From: Leclercia sp. AS011
GTDB taxonomy: Bacteria > Pseudomonadota > Gammaproteobacteria > Enterobacterales > Enterobacteriaceae
Length of the DNA stretch: 64,000 nucleotides
NCBI RefSeq assembly: GCF_037152535.1
Contig: NZ_JBBCMA010000008.1
Location: 32,667 to 96,666 of the forward strand
Reading direction: 5' to 3'
Shown here: positions 22,920 to 32,455 of the stretch, piece after piece
How the letters are laid out: the number at the start of each line of letters is the position of its first letter
Numbering within the stretch: position 1 is the stretch's first letter
Notes under the pieces: generated by a model
The model's database searches: none
The model's input: the letters and a program-made list of their open reading frames with translations, nothing else
Told to the model about the DNA's origin: nothing
Program-made: the position numbers and the translations under genes

Positions 22920-22934
22920 GTAAAACAACGTAAA
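22920..22934. promoter_or_regulatory. CpxR box between cpxP and cpxR
   Basis: GTAAA-N5-GTAAA (22920-22924 and 22930-22934) is an exact match to the CpxR consensus. It lies between the divergent cpxP and cpxRA, where phosphorylated CpxR activates cpxP and its own operon. Confidence 0.9.
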
Positions 22935-22989
22935 GTCATGGATTAGAGAGCCTTGATGACGTAATTTCTGCCTCGGAGGTATTTAAACA

Positions 22990-23688
22990 ATGAATAAAAT
23001 CCTGTTAGTTGATGATGACCGAGAGCTGACATCCCTTTTAAAGGAGTTGCTCGACATGGAAGGCTTTGACGTGTCGGTGGCCCATGACGGGGAGCAGGCG
23101 CTGAGTCAACTCGACGATAGCATTGACTTGCTTTTGCTCGACGTCATGATGCCGAAGAAGAACGGTATCGACACCCTTAAAGAGCTGCGCCAGACACACC
23201 AGACCCCTGTCATTATGCTGACCGCGCGCGGCAGCGAACTCGACCGCGTACTCGGCCTTGAGCTGGGTGCCGATGACTATCTACCTAAACCCTTTAACGA
23301 CCGTGAGCTGGTGGCGCGTATTCGGGCGATCCTGCGCCGTTCCCACTGGAGCGAGCAACAGCAGAACACCGACAACGGTTCGCCAACCCTTGAAGTGGAC
23401 TCCCTGAGCCTCAATCCGGGCCGCCAGGAAGCCAGCTTTGACGGCCAGGCGCTGGAGCTGACCGGCACTGAATTCACCCTGCTTTATCTGCTGGCGCAGC
23501 ATCTGGGCCAGGTGGTATCACGTGAACATCTGAGCCAGGAAGTGCTGGGTAAACGCCTGACCCCGTTCGACCGTGCGATTGATATGCACATCTCCAACCT
23601 GCGCCGCAAATTACCGGAGCGCAAGGATGGTCACCCGTGGTTTAAAACCCTGCGTGGACGCGGCTATCTGATGGTGTCCGCTTCATGA
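22990..23688 (+). CDS. cpxR: Response regulator CpxR
   Basis: 232 residues, OmpR family. Receiver domain with the acidic pair DDD (8-10), phosphorylated Asp51 in LLLLDVMMP, Thr in MLTARG, and Lys in DYLPKPF; C-terminal winged helix from about 130, ending RRKLPERKDGHPWFKTLRGRGYLM. It controls envelope protein folding and stress genes. Its ATG follows GGAGG-like CGGAGGTATTT. cpxA overlaps its stop by four bases. Confidence 0.98.
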   Translation: MNKILLVDDDRELTSLLKELLDMEGFDVSVAHDGEQALSQLDDSIDLLLLDVMMPKKNGIDTLKELRQTHQTPVIMLTARGSELDRVLGLELGADDYLPKPFNDRELVARIRAILRRSHWSEQQQNTDNGSPTLEVDSLSLNPGRQEASFDGQALELTGTEFTLLYLLAQHLGQVVSREHLSQEVLGKRLTPFDRAIDMHISNLRRKLPERKDGHPWFKTLRGRGYLMVSAS

Positions 23689-25058
23689 TAGGCAGCTTAA
23701 CCGCCCGCATCTTTGCCATCTTCTGGCTGACGCTGGCCCTGGTGTTAATGCTGGTTTTGATGTTACCCAAACTCGACTCACGCCAGATGACGGAGCTCCT
23801 TGATAGCGAGCAACGTCAGGGTGTGATGATCGAGCAGCACGTAGAAGCAGAGCTGGCCATCGATCCGCCCAATGATTTGATGTGGTGGCGCAGGCTGTTT
23901 CGCGCTATCGAAAAATGGGCACCCCCGGGACAACGCCTGCTGCTGGTTACCAGCGAAGGCCGTGTGATCGGTGCCGATCGCAATGAAATGCAGATCATCC
24001 GCAACTTCATCGGCCAGGCGGATAACGCCGATCATCCGCAAAAGAAAAAATATGGTCGGGTAGAGATGGTGGGGCCGTTCTCCGTCAATGACGGGGAAGA
24101 TAATTACCAGCTCTATCTGATTCGTCCGGCGAGCAGTTCGCAGTCCGACTTTATCAACCTGCTGTTTGACCGCCCGCTGCTGCTCCTGATTGTCACTATG
24201 CTGGTGAGCTCACCGCTGCTGCTGTGGCTGGCGTGGAGCCTGGCGAAACCGGCGCGTAAGTTGAAAAACGCTGCGGATGAAGTGGCGCAGGGCAACCTGC
24301 GGCAGCACCCGGAGCTGGAAGCCGGGCCGCAGGAGTTCCTGGCGGCGGGTGCCAGCTTTAACCAGATGGTGGCCGCCCTGGAGCGGATGATGACCACCCA
24401 GCAGCGTCTGCTCTCTGATATCTCCCACGAACTGCGCACCCCGCTGACGCGTCTGCAACTGGGCACCGCCCTGCTGCGCCGCCGTAGCGGAGAGAGCAAA
24501 GAGCTGGAGCGTATCGAAACGGAGGCCCATCGTCTGGACAGCATGATCAACGACCTGCTGGTGATGTCCCGCAATCAGCAGAAAAACGCGCTGGTCAGCG
24601 AAACGGTGAAAGCCAACCACCTGTGGCATGAGGTGCTGGATAACGCGGCATTCGAAGCGGAGCAGATGGGGAAATCCTTCACCGTCAACTTCCCGCCAGG
24701 GCCGTGGCCGCTGTACGGTAACCCCAACACGCTGGAGAGCGCGCTGGAGAACATCGTGCGTAACGCCCTGCGCTATTCACATACCAAAATCGAGGTGGCA
24801 TTCTCGGTGGATAAAGACGGCATCACCATCAACGTCGATGATGATGGTCCTGGCGTGAGTCCGGAAGATCGCGAGCAGATTTTCCGTCCGTTCTACCGCA
24901 CCGACGAAGCCCGTGACCGTGAGTCTGGCGGCACCGGGCTGGGGCTGGCGATTGTCGAGACCGCGATGCAGCAGCACCGCGGCTGGGTGAAAGCGGACGA
25001 CAGCCCGCTGGGCGGCTTGCGGTTAACGCTGTGGCTACCGTTGTATAAGCGTTCGTAG
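23685..25058 (+). CDS. cpxA: Sensor kinase/phosphatase CpxA
   Basis: 457 residues. First membrane helix 7-27, periplasmic sensor domain 30-163, second helix 164-184, HAMP about 185-238, phospho-accepting His248 in SDISHELRTPLTRLQ, and the ATPase domain with N box (ENIVRNALRYS), G1 DDDGPGV and G2 GGTGLGLAI. It phosphorylates CpxR on envelope stress and dephosphorylates it otherwise. ATGA overlap with cpxR indicates translational coupling. A REP unit follows. Confidence 0.98.
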   Translation: MIGSLTARIFAIFWLTLALVLMLVLMLPKLDSRQMTELLDSEQRQGVMIEQHVEAELAIDPPNDLMWWRRLFRAIEKWAPPGQRLLLVTSEGRVIGADRNEMQIIRNFIGQADNADHPQKKKYGRVEMVGPFSVNDGEDNYQLYLIRPASSSQSDFINLLFDRPLLLLIVTMLVSSPLLLWLAWSLAKPARKLKNAADEVAQGNLRQHPELEAGPQEFLAAGASFNQMVAALERMMTTQQRLLSDISHELRTPLTRLQLGTALLRRRSGESKELERIETEAHRLDSMINDLLVMSRNQQKNALVSETVKANHLWHEVLDNAAFEAEQMGKSFTVNFPPGPWPLYGNPNTLESALENIVRNALRYSHTKIEVAFSVDKDGITINVDDDGPGVSPEDREQIFRPFYRTDEARDRESGGTGLGLAIVETAMQQHRGWVKADDSPLGGLRLTLWLPLYKRS

Positions 25059-25066
25059 CTGTGAGT

Positions 25067-25095
25067 GCCGGGTGGCGGCTTCGCCTTACCCGGCC
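25067..25095. repeat. REP element between cpxA and yiiM
   Basis: GCCGGGTGGCGGCTTCGCC and TTACCCGGCC, the same unit as at 9584, located 8 bp after the cpxA stop and 17 bp before the yiiM stop, so it separates convergent genes. Confidence 0.85.
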
Positions 25096-25111
25096 TGGTT
25101 TCTACGGATGA

Positions 25112-25786
25112 CTACTTTCCCCACAATCTCCGCCTGTTATCTTCGATCTTGTTGCTCAGTCGCCGCTTCTGCATGGTTCGGGTCCAGCTGGTGGATAACC
25201 CCGCCGCTGACAGCAAGCGGTGATACTGCTCATCATCAAAGGGCATATGCCAGGCGATAGCGCAGGCGTCATGTACCGAGACGTCGCTCAGCCGGGAGAC
25301 GAGCTCCAGCGGCGCATCTGCCGAAACCTGCCCGTCCAGCACCACACGATACAACCAGCCGGTTTTCGCGGCGTTCTGCATCTGCGTGGCCATGTCGGTA
25401 ATGCCGAAGTGGAAGTTAAGTTTGAAGCACGGCGAACGTGGCTGGGTCACCTGGATCAGGGCCTCACCCCAGCGAAAGATATCCCCGATAAAGACATTCT
25501 TCTCCGTCAGCCCTTCCGTCGAGAGATTCTCGCCAAACGCCGGGGCGACAAACAACGCTGCCTGCGCGGGGAATTCCGTTATCCAGTGCTGATAATGTTC
25601 GCGCGGATAGTGGCACAGCGCGCGGTCGGGCCCGCCGTGGATTTTCTTTTCGGCCTGTTCGTCACCCGCAAGCCCGAGATCGGTTAGCCTCAGCTCACCG
25701 TCGACCTGAATTTTAGCGATGGCGCTCGGGCGGCTGCCGTCGTAATCCCTTACCTTGCCTGTAAAGACGTTCACCGGATAGTGCAT
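25112..25786 (-). CDS. yiiM: MOSC-domain protein YiiM (6-hydroxylaminopurine resistance)
   Basis: 224 residues from MHYPVNVFTGKVRDYDGSRPSAIAK, E. coli length, behind AAGGAG. The MOSC domain carries the HGGPDRALCHYPREHY motif, the GENLST motif, and the conserved Cys in QPRSPCFKL that binds molybdenum cofactor. The family reduces N-hydroxylated bases such as HAP and related hydroxylamines. A short C-terminal 3-alpha domain follows. It lies downstream of sodA on the same strand after the sodA terminator. Confidence 0.94.
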   Translation of the reverse strand: MHYPVNVFTGKVRDYDGSRPSAIAKIQVDGELRLTDLGLAGDEQAEKKIHGGPDRALCHYPREHYQHWITEFPAQAALFVAPAFGENLSTEGLTEKNVFIGDIFRWGEALIQVTQPRSPCFKLNFHFGITDMATQMQNAAKTGWLYRVVLDGQVSADAPLELVSRLSDVSVHDACAIAWHMPFDDEQYHRLLSAAGLSTSWTRTMQKRRLSNKIEDNRRRLWGK

Positions 25787-25803
25787 CTCTGCTCCTTCAG
25801 ACA

Positions 25804-25830
25804 TAAAAAAAGCGAGTCATCAGACTCGCT
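25804..25830 (-). terminator. Terminator of sodA
   Basis: AGCGAGTC / ATCA / GACTCGCT stem with a seven-U run on the minus strand, 22 bp past the sodA stop and only 18 bp before yiiM, so yiiM may be read partly by read-through. Confidence 0.88.
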
Positions 25831-25852
25831 TCTCACAGGCGGCTTTGCAACC

Positions 25853-26473
25853 TTATTTTTTAGCGGCGAAACGTGCTGCTGCTTCGTCCCAGTTCACCAC
25901 GTCCCAGAAGGCTTTGATGTAGTCCGGACGACGGTTCTGGAATTTCAGGTAGTAAGCGTGTTCCCACACGTCCAGGCCCACGATTGGGAAGCCGGATGCG
26001 CCAGAGATTGCTTCACCCATCAGCGGGGAGTCCTGGTTCGCGGTAGAAACCACAGCCAGTTTGTCGCCTTTCAGTACCAGCCACGCCCAGCCAGAGCCGA
26101 AACGGGTAGCAGCGGCTTTTTCAAACTCAGCTTTGAAGTTCTCTACGGAGCCGAAGTCGCGCTCGATAGCGGATTTCAGGTCGCCCTGCAGGGTAGTACC
26201 GGTTTTCAGGCCTTTCCAGAAGAAGCTGTGGTTAGCGTGGCCGCCCGCGTTGTTACGCAGAACGGTTTTCTTGTCAGCTGGCAGTTGATCCAGTTTGGTG
26301 ATCAGCTCTTCAGCAGGCAGGTTAGCGAACTCTGGCAGGCTTTCCAGCGCCGCGTTGGCGTTGTTAACGTAAGTCTGGTGGTGTTTGGTGTGATGGATTT
26401 CCATCGTCTGCTTGTCGAAATGCGGCTCAAGGGCGTCGTAAGCGTACGGCAGGGATGGCAGGGTATAGCTCAT
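25853..26473 (-). CDS. sodA: Superoxide dismutase, Mn type
   Basis: 206 residues from [21 protein letters not shown]. coli length; four codons upstream of this ATG are open but lack a ribosome site. Metal ligands are in [10 protein letters not shown] (His27 region), NHSFFWKGL (His82 region), and LDVWEHAYY (Asp168, His172). The GGHAN.. and GSGWAW segments show the manganese form. It removes superoxide in the cytosol and is regulated by SoxRS, Fur and ArcA in E. coli. Confidence 0.98.
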   Translation of the reverse strand: MSYTLPSLPYAYDALEPHFDKQTMEIHHTKHHQTYVNNANAALESLPEFANLPAEELITKLDQLPADKKTVLRNNAGGHANHSFFWKGLKTGTTLQGDLKSAIERDFGSVENFKAEFEKAAATRFGSGWAWLVLKGDKLAVVSTANQDSPLMGEAISGASGFPIVGLDVWEHAYYLKFQNRRPDYIKAFWDVVNWDEAAARFAAKK

Positions 26474-26544
26474 AATCATCTCCATTATTGTCGGGCGGCA
26501 AACGTGTTAATGCCGCGTAAGCAGTTGGTTCATTATAGTTAATT

Positions 26545-26567
26545 AAATGATATTGAAAATGTTTATC
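26545..26567 (-). promoter_or_regulatory. Fur-type operator overlapping the sodA promoter
   Basis: On the minus strand GATAAACATTTTCAATATCATT lies about 72-95 bp upstream of sodA and reproduces the E. coli sodA Fur site with few changes (GATAAT repeats). TATAAT on the same strand sits at 26532-26537 just downstream (ACTATAATGAACC). Assigned by similarity to the known E. coli promoter. Confidence 0.65.
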
Positions 26568-26658
26568 AATGCCGTAGTTTTAATAAGGTTATAACTTTTC
26601 GTTATGTGACTGATCTGGCGGGGCGTGCGGTGGACCTGATGGGCAAGCAGAGATTCTA

Positions 26659-27507
26659 TTACGCGGCGTTATGGCTGCGATGGCGCCACTGCACCGGGGT
26701 CATCCCCACTTCACGGTTAAACACCACCGAGAAATAGTTACTGTCTTCAAAGCCGCACTGCATGGCAACTTCGCTGACCATCAGCTCGGTATGTTGCAGC
26801 AGATACTGCGCGTGGCAGATCCGCAGCTGGCGCAGATAGTGGTTCACCGTCATGCCGGTCTGGGTGCGGAACTGCTGGCGCAGGGCGCGCTCGCTGCACT
26901 GCTCCTGCTCGCAAAACTTCTCCAGCACAAAGCTGCGGTTCAGGCTGCCCGCCAGAGCGGTGATCAGCTTATCCAGCAGCGCTTCCGGCTCGCTGGCATC
27001 CGGATTGTCCGGAGCGTAGCGGTAGCGTTTGAGCATAAGCGCCAGTTGGGCAAACAGCAGCTCGGCCATATCGTACGCATGGGGGTCGTTCTTCTGACTC
27101 TCCTGTTCCAGCTGGGCGATCACCGGGCGTACCTGCGCCATACCGTTGCTGCCCAGTCGCCAGTGGGGAGTGCCGCCCGCCCTGAGAAAACCGGGGATGT
27201 TCGCCCCCCAGTCCACGTTGAGCTTCAGCCGGTCGGGGCAGTAGATGATGTTCTGTAGCACCAGATCGTTGACCGAGGCGTAGGAGTGTTTGTCTTCCGC
27301 GCGAATATAAAAAAGATCGCCCCGGGTGATGCGGTAAGGGCGATCGTTGAGGATATGCAGGCCGTTACCGCGCCATACCAGCACCAGCTCGCAGAAATCG
27401 TGGGTGTGCTCGGCAAAGACATTTTGCGGATAGCGGTCGGCGACCGCGACGGCCTGGGCGGCGGATGCAAAAAAATCGGCTCTGCGAAGAATCAACTGTC
27501 CTGCCAC
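26659..27507 (-). CDS. rhaR: AraC-family activator RhaR
   Basis: 282 residues with a GTG start at 27507 behind AGAGG, giving the E. coli length. The cupin rhamnose-binding domain shows [29 protein letters not shown], and two C-terminal helix-turn-helix motifs end in [25 protein letters not shown]. RhaR activates rhaSR with L-rhamnose and CRP. It follows rhaS by 74 bp on the same strand. In E. coli rhaT lies beyond; here the next gene is sodA and rhaT is absent. Confidence 0.95.
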   Translation of the reverse strand: MAGQLILRRADFFASAAQAVAVADRYPQNVFAEHTHDFCELVLVWRGNGLHILNDRPYRITRGDLFYIRAEDKHSYASVNDLVLQNIIYCPDRLKLNVDWGANIPGFLRAGGTPHWRLGSNGMAQVRPVIAQLEQESQKNDPHAYDMAELLFAQLALMLKRYRYAPDNPDASEPEALLDKLITALAGSLNRSFVLEKFCEQEQCSERALRQQFRTQTGMTVNHYLRQLRICHAQYLLQHTELMVSEVAMQCGFEDSNYFSVVFNREVGMTPVQWRHRSHNAA

Positions 27508-27581
27508 ATCACAACCTCTACCCGGGAACAACCTGCCATTATTACCCGGTTTGCGGCAATAAAACGGTGATTTTCCTCGCG

Positions 27582-28418
27582 TTACTGAAGCGAGGCATCC
27601 CGGCCCTGGCGAATGTCGCGCGGGGACCAGGCAAATTCCCGGCGAAACAGGGTCGAAAAGTGGTTACTGTCGCCAAAACCGCAGCGATAGGCGATATCGG
27701 TGACGCTCTCGTCAGTGTGGCGCAGCAGGTGACGCGCTTTGATCAGCCGCAGACGGTTCAGGTAGCGCTGGGGCGTCTGCCCGGTGTGCTGTTTCAGCTG
27801 GCGATGCAGGGTGCGCAGCGAGAGGGAAAAGTTATCCGCCAGCGTCTCCCAGCAGACATCCTCCGCGAAGTGATCTTCCAGCCAGGCCATCAGCTGGTTG
27901 AGTCGGGCGTCGTTATCCGCCGCCCCTTCCACCAGGCTGCCGCGACGCAGCAGCACCAGCAGCTGCATAAACAGGATCTCGCGGCTGGCGAGGGCGTGGG
28001 TGGTCTGCCCCTCTTCGGACTGCTCCATCTGGCTGACCAGCTGACGCACCTGCTGCAGCGTGGCCTGATTCACCCGCCAGTGCGACGGGTAGTGCCCATC
28101 CTGCTCCTGGGGCAGCAGCTGGTTCAATCCCGACAAAAACTGGAACGCGTCCGGAGAGCGATAGAGCACGTTGGTCAGGCACAGGTTGTCAGTGTGTTCA
28201 TACATATGCCGGTCATGATCGCGCACAAAGCACACCGTACCGCCGCTGATGGTGTACGGCTGTCCGTTGAAAACATGGATGCCCGTGCCGTGTTCCACGA
28301 TGACGATCTCATGAAAATCATGATGATGTTCCGGAAAGGCAGCCTGGGGCAGCCGCGGCTCAATCGCCACAGGCGAGTGGCCTGAAGGGAAAAAATCCAC
28401 GCTGTGCAGTACGGTCAT
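27582..28418 (-). CDS. rhaS: AraC-family activator RhaS
   Basis: 278 residues. N-terminal cupin ([27 protein letters not shown]) and C-terminal double helix-turn-helix (about 175-270, ending [25 protein letters not shown]). With rhamnose it activates rhaBAD and, in E. coli, rhaT; here it is likely to act on the ABC-importer operon too, if that operon is read from the rhaB promoter. Divergent from rhaB across a 300-bp control region. Confidence 0.97.
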   Translation of the reverse strand: MTVLHSVDFFPSGHSPVAIEPRLPQAAFPEHHHDFHEIVIVEHGTGIHVFNGQPYTISGGTVCFVRDHDRHMYEHTDNLCLTNVLYRSPDAFQFLSGLNQLLPQEQDGHYPSHWRVNQATLQQVRQLVSQMEQSEEGQTTHALASREILFMQLLVLLRRGSLVEGAADNDARLNQLMAWLEDHFAEDVCWETLADNFSLSLRTLHRQLKQHTGQTPQRYLNRLRLIKARHLLRHTDESVTDIAYRCGFGDSNHFSTLFRREFAWSPRDIRQGRDASLQ

Positions 28419-28592
28419 AACGGGTCACCAGATGATAAATGTTCTCAAAATAGTAATTTAGGGTTTCCCGGCTCACCTTAAATTTTCGACAGCAAATGGC
28501 GCAAAGCCTGTCACTTTTTCAAGAAACGGCGGGAAAGATCCGGAAATGCGCCCACCGTCACATCCCCCGAATTCCCGGTGATTAGCGGGAAA

Positions 28593-28608
28593 TGTGAACT
28601 CCCTCACG
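28593..28608. promoter_or_regulatory. CRP site in the rhaS-rhaB control region
   Basis: TGTGA-ACTCCC-TCACG is a near-consensus CRP site (last base G instead of A) directly upstream of the RhaS site at rhaBAD. This is where CRP binds in E. coli. Confidence 0.8.
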
Positions 28609-28610
28609 TT

Positions 28611-28687
28611 CATCTTTGCTTTCTTGCCAGCCCCTGAAATGCGCTGTCAGTGGCAAGAAGGTCGCTGACGCTTCTCTTTTTTACACT
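28611..28687 (+). promoter_or_regulatory. rhaBAD promoter with paired RhaS half-sites
   Basis: TTCTTGCCA (28621-28629) and TGGCAAGAA (28651-28659) are perfect inverted 9-mers inside two longer half-sites, separated as in E. coli rhaI1/rhaI2, with a TACACT -10 at 28682. The stretch around 28645-28665 (GTCAGTGGCAAGAAGGTCGC) matches the E. coli site closely. The other half of the gap (28430-28560) faces rhaSR and contains A/T-rich runs and AAGAAA..GGAAAG repeats that could bind RhaR. Confidence 0.8.
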
Positions 28688-28718
28688 GTCCGGCAATGAC
28701 TACAGGAAGGACCGGACC

Positions 28719-30188
28719 ATGACTTTTCGCCATTGTGTGGCTGTCGATTTAGGCGCATCCAGCGGCCGCGTAATGCTGGCGAGCTACCATCGCGAGCAGC
28801 GCACCCTTCTGCTTCGCGAAATCCACCGTTTCGTGAACTGCCTGCAAAAGCAGGACGGTTTTGACTGCTGGGATATTGATGCCCTGGAAGCAGAGATCCG
28901 CGCCGGGCTGAATAAGGTGTGTGAAGAGGGCATTCACATCGACAGTATCGGGATCGACACCTGGGGGGTGGATTACGTGCTGCTGAACAGCAAGGGCGAG
29001 CGCGTGGGCCTGCCGGTCTCCTACCGCGACAGCCGCACCGACGGGGTGATGGCCCATGCGCTGGCGCAGCTCGGTAAAGCGGAGATCTATGGCCGCAGCG
29101 GCATTCAGTTCCTGCCGTTTAACACCCTCTATCAGCTGCGGGCCCTGGTGGAACAGCAGCCGGCGCTGGTGGCGAACGTTGCCCACGCCCTGCTGATCCC
29201 GGACTACTTCAGCTACCGTCTCACCGGCCAGATGAACTGGGAATATACCAACGCCACCACCACCCAGCTGGTGAACATCAATTCCGACTCCTGGGACGAG
29301 AACCTGCTCAACTGGACCGGGGCGCCGCGCGACTGGTTTGGCACCCCTACCCATCCGGGTAATGTGATCGGTCACTGGATCTGCCCGCAGGGCAACCACA
29401 TTCCGGTGGTCGCCGTCGCCAGCCACGACACTGCCAGCGCGGTGATCGCCGCCCCGCTTGCCAGTAAAGATGCCGCCTATCTCTCCTCCGGGACCTGGTC
29501 GCTGATGGGCTTTGAGAGCAAAACGCCCTACACCAGCGACAACGCCCTGGCGGCGAACATCACCAACGAAGGCGGGGCCGAAGGCCGCTACCGGGTGCTG
29601 AAAAACATTATGGGCCTGTGGCTGCTGCAGCGGGTGCTGAAAGAGCAGAACATCACCGATTTGCCTGCGCTTATCGCAGAAACCGAAAAGCTGACGGCCT
29701 GCACTTTCCTGATCAACCCCAACGACGACCGCTTTATCAACCCGGCCAACATGAGCGCCGAGATCCAGGCCGCCTGTCGCGAAAGCGCCCAGCCGGTGCC
29801 GGAGAGTGCTGCCGAGCTGGCGCGCTGCATCTTCGACAGCCTCGCTCTGCTGTATGCCGAGGTGCTGCACGAGCTGGCTACCCTGCGCGGTAAGCCGTTC
29901 AGCCAGCTGCATATTGTCGGCGGCGGCTGCCAGAACCAGCTGCTTAACCAGCTTTGCGCCGACGCCTGCGGTATCACCGTGATCGCCGGGCCGGTTGAGG
30001 CGTCGACGCTCGGCAATATCGGCATCCAGCTGATGACCCTCGACGAGCTGACCAACGTCGACCAGTTCCGTCAGGTGGTGACCGGCAACTACGGCCTGAC
30101 CACCTTTACCCCTCATCCCGATCATGAGATTGCCCGCTACCGCACGCAGTTTCAGCAACAACGACCGACAAAGGAGCTTTGCGCATGA
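28719..30188 (+). CDS. rhaB: L-rhamnulokinase
   Basis: 489 residues from [24 protein letters not shown]. coli length; in-frame codons up to 28650 overlap the promoter. FGGY-type kinase with the DLGASSGR phosphate loop, [23 protein letters not shown], the nucleotide motif [16 protein letters not shown], and SASTWSL-like [12 protein letters not shown]. It phosphorylates L-rhamnulose. GGAAGGACCGG precedes the ATG. It overlaps rhaA by four bases. Confidence 0.98.
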   Translation: MTFRHCVAVDLGASSGRVMLASYHREQRTLLLREIHRFVNCLQKQDGFDCWDIDALEAEIRAGLNKVCEEGIHIDSIGIDTWGVDYVLLNSKGERVGLPVSYRDSRTDGVMAHALAQLGKAEIYGRSGIQFLPFNTLYQLRALVEQQPALVANVAHALLIPDYFSYRLTGQMNWEYTNATTTQLVNINSDSWDENLLNWTGAPRDWFGTPTHPGNVIGHWICPQGNHIPVVAVASHDTASAVIAAPLASKDAAYLSSGTWSLMGFESKTPYTSDNALAANITNEGGAEGRYRVLKNIMGLWLLQRVLKEQNITDLPALIAETEKLTACTFLINPNDDRFINPANMSAEIQAACRESAQPVPESAAELARCIFDSLALLYAEVLHELATLRGKPFSQLHIVGGGCQNQLLNQLCADACGITVIAGPVEASTLGNIGIQLMTLDELTNVDQFRQVVTGNYGLTTFTPHPDHEIARYRTQFQQQRPTKELCA

Positions 30189-31444
30189 CCACTCAACTTG
30201 AACAAGCCTGGGAACTGGCTAAACAGCGTTTCGCCGCCGTGGGCGTGGATGTCGAGGAGGCTCTGCGTCAGCTCGACCGTCTGCCCGTCTCTATGCACTG
30301 CTGGCAGGGCGATGACGTGGCCGGTTTCGAGAACCCGGGCGGAGCGCTGACCGGCGGGATCCAGGCCACCGGCAACTATCCGGGCAAGGCGCGTAATGCC
30401 GCCGAGCTGCGGGCCGATCTGGAGCTGGCCCTGAGCCTGATCCCGGGGCCAAAACGCCTGAACCTGCACGCCATCTATCTGGAGTCCGACACCCCGGTCG
30501 ATCGCAACGCCATCAAGCCGGAACATTTTAAGCGCTGGGTCGAGTGGGCCAAAGTTAACAAGCTGGGGCTGGATTTTAACCCTTCCTGCTTCTCACACCC
30601 GCTGAGCGCCGACGGCTTTACCCTCGCCCACGCCGACGATGAAATCCGTCAGTTCTGGATCGACCACGTGAAGGCCAGCCGTCGCGTGTCGGCGTACTTT
30701 GGCGAGCAGTTAGGCACCCCGTCGGTGATGAATATCTGGATCCCGGACGGGATGAAAGACATTACCGTCGACCGCCTCGCCCCGCGTCAGCGCCTGCTGG
30801 CAGCGCTGGATGAGGCAATGAGCGAGAAGCTGGACCCGGCGCACCACATCGACGCCGTGGAGAGCAAGCTGTTCGGCATTGGTGCTGAGAGCTACACCGT
30901 GGGCTCCAACGAGTTCTACATGGGTTACGCCACCAGCCGTCAGACCGCGCTGTGCCTGGACGCGGGTCACTTCCATCCTACCGAGGTGATCTCCGATAAA
31001 ATTTCTGCCGCGATGCTCTATGTGCCGCACCTGCTGCTGCACGTCAGCCGCCCGGTGCGCTGGGACAGTGACCACGTGGTGCTGCTGGATGACGAAACCC
31101 AGGCTATCGCCAGCGAAATCATCCGCCATGACCTGTTTGACCGGGTGCACATCGGCCTCGACTTCTTCGATGCCTCCATCAACCGCATCGCGGCCTGGGT
31201 GATCGGCACCCGCAACATGAAAAAAGCTCTGCTGCGCGCCCTGCTGGAGCCTACCGCCGAGCTACGTGCGCTGGAGGCCGCGGGGGATTACACCGCGCGT
31301 CTGGCGCTGCTGGAAGAGCAAAAATCACTGCCGTGGCAGGCGGTATGGGAGATGTACTGCCAGCGCAACGATGCCCCGGCGGGCAGCCAGTGGCTGGATA
31401 CCGTGCGGGCGTATGAGCAGGACGTTCTCACCGCTCGTCAGTAA
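30185..31444 (+). CDS. rhaA: L-rhamnose isomerase
   Basis: 419 residues, start at the ATG inside the rhaB stop (ATGA). The family's conserved [59 protein letters not shown] and DAGHFHPTE segments are all present; the last includes metal ligands for Mn/Zn. It converts L-rhamnose to L-rhamnulose. A BIME follows and then rhaD. Confidence 0.98.
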   Translation: MTTQLEQAWELAKQRFAAVGVDVEEALRQLDRLPVSMHCWQGDDVAGFENPGGALTGGIQATGNYPGKARNAAELRADLELALSLIPGPKRLNLHAIYLESDTPVDRNAIKPEHFKRWVEWAKVNKLGLDFNPSCFSHPLSADGFTLAHADDEIRQFWIDHVKASRRVSAYFGEQLGTPSVMNIWIPDGMKDITVDRLAPRQRLLAALDEAMSEKLDPAHHIDAVESKLFGIGAESYTVGSNEFYMGYATSRQTALCLDAGHFHPTEVISDKISAAMLYVPHLLLHVSRPVRWDSDHVVLLDDETQAIASEIIRHDLFDRVHIGLDFFDASINRIAAWVIGTRNMKKALLRALLEPTAELRALEAAGDYTARLALLEEQKSLPWQAVWEMYCQRNDAPAGSQWLDTVRAYEQDVLTARQ

Positions 31445-31452
31445 ATAACATT

Positions 31453-31520
31453 GCCGGGTGGCGCTTCGCCTACCCGGCCTACGTTTAGCTGTAGGCCCGG
31501 CAAGCGAAGCGCCGCCGGGC
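31453..31520. repeat. BIME between rhaA and rhaD
   Basis: GCCGGGTGGCGCTTCGCC with TACCCGGCCTAC (31453-31482) and the inverted copy GTAGGCCCGGCAAGCGAAGC with GCCGCCGGGC (31491-31520). Lies inside the operon and could modulate rhaD relative to rhaBA. Confidence 0.9.
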
Positions 31521-31540
31521 ATTTTCAAAGGAAACACAGA

Positions 31541-32371
31541 ATGCAGACCATCACTCAATCCTGGTTCGTCCAGGGCATGATCAAAGCCACCTCCGACGCC
31601 TGGCTGAAAGGCTGGGACGAGCGCAACGGCGGCAACCTGACGCTGCGCCTGGACGATGCAGATATTGAACCCTTTGCCGCCGACTTCCATCAGAAGCCGC
31701 GCTATATCGCCCTGAGCCAGCCGATGCCACTGCTCGCCAACACGCCGTTTATCGTTACTGGCTCCGGCAAGTTCTTCCGCAACGTGCAGCTCGATCCGCA
31801 GGCCAACCTCGGTGTGGTAAAAGTGGACAGCGACGGCGCGGGCTACCACATACTTTGGGGGCTGACGGACGAAGCGGTACCAACCTCTGAGCTGCCGGCC
31901 CACTTCCTCTCCCACTGCGAGCGTATCAAGGCCACCAGTGGGAAAGATCGGGTGATCATGCACTGCCACGCCACCAACCTGATCGCCCTGACATTCGTGC
32001 TGGAAAACAATACCGACGTGATCACCCGCCAGCTGTGGGAAGGCAGCACCGAATGTCTGGTGGTGTTCCCGGATGGCGTCGGCATTCTGCCGTGGATGGT
32101 GCCGGGTACTGACGAGATCGGCCAGGCCACGGCGATTGAGATGCAAAAACACGCCCTGGTGCTGTGGCCGTTCCACGGCGTGTTCGGCAGCGGCCCGACG
32201 CTGGATGAGACCTTCGGTCTGATCGACACCGCCGAGAAGTCTGCCGAAGTGCTGGTAAAGGTTTATTCGATGGGTGGCATGAAGCAGACCATCACCCGGG
32301 AAGAGCTGATTGCGCTGGGCAAACGCTTTGGCGTTAACCCTATGCAGTCGGCGTTAGATCTGTACAAATAA
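31541..32371 (+). CDS. rhaD: Rhamnulose-1-phosphate aldolase
   Basis: 276 residues (E. coli 274) from [21 protein letters not shown]; upstream in-frame codons are inside the BIME. Class II zinc aldolase: [19 protein letters not shown], the metal pair in [11 protein letters not shown] and a further His in [14 protein letters not shown]. It splits L-rhamnulose-1-phosphate to DHAP and L-lactaldehyde. It precedes an ABC importer operon by 84 bp, which contains a CGGGG/CCCCG hairpin around 32380-32403. Confidence 0.97.
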   Translation: MQTITQSWFVQGMIKATSDAWLKGWDERNGGNLTLRLDDADIEPFAADFHQKPRYIALSQPMPLLANTPFIVTGSGKFFRNVQLDPQANLGVVKVDSDGAGYHILWGLTDEAVPTSELPAHFLSHCERIKATSGKDRVIMHCHATNLIALTFVLENNTDVITRQLWEGSTECLVVFPDGVGILPWMVPGTDEIGQATAIEMQKHALVLWPFHGVFGSGPTLDETFGLIDTAEKSAEVLVKVYSMGGMKQTITREELIALGKRFGVNPMQSALDLYK

Positions 32372-32455
32372 GAACATCGCGCCCCGCTCATTGAGACGGG
32401 GCGAACTACACCTGCAATCCCTATACAAATCACCTCGTTAAGTGGAGTAAAAGCA

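Noticed and set aside
28749..30161. 470-residue minus-strand open frame opposite rhaB
   Set aside because: Antisense shadow of a GC-rich gene; no family motifs recognised and overlaps a certain enzyme.
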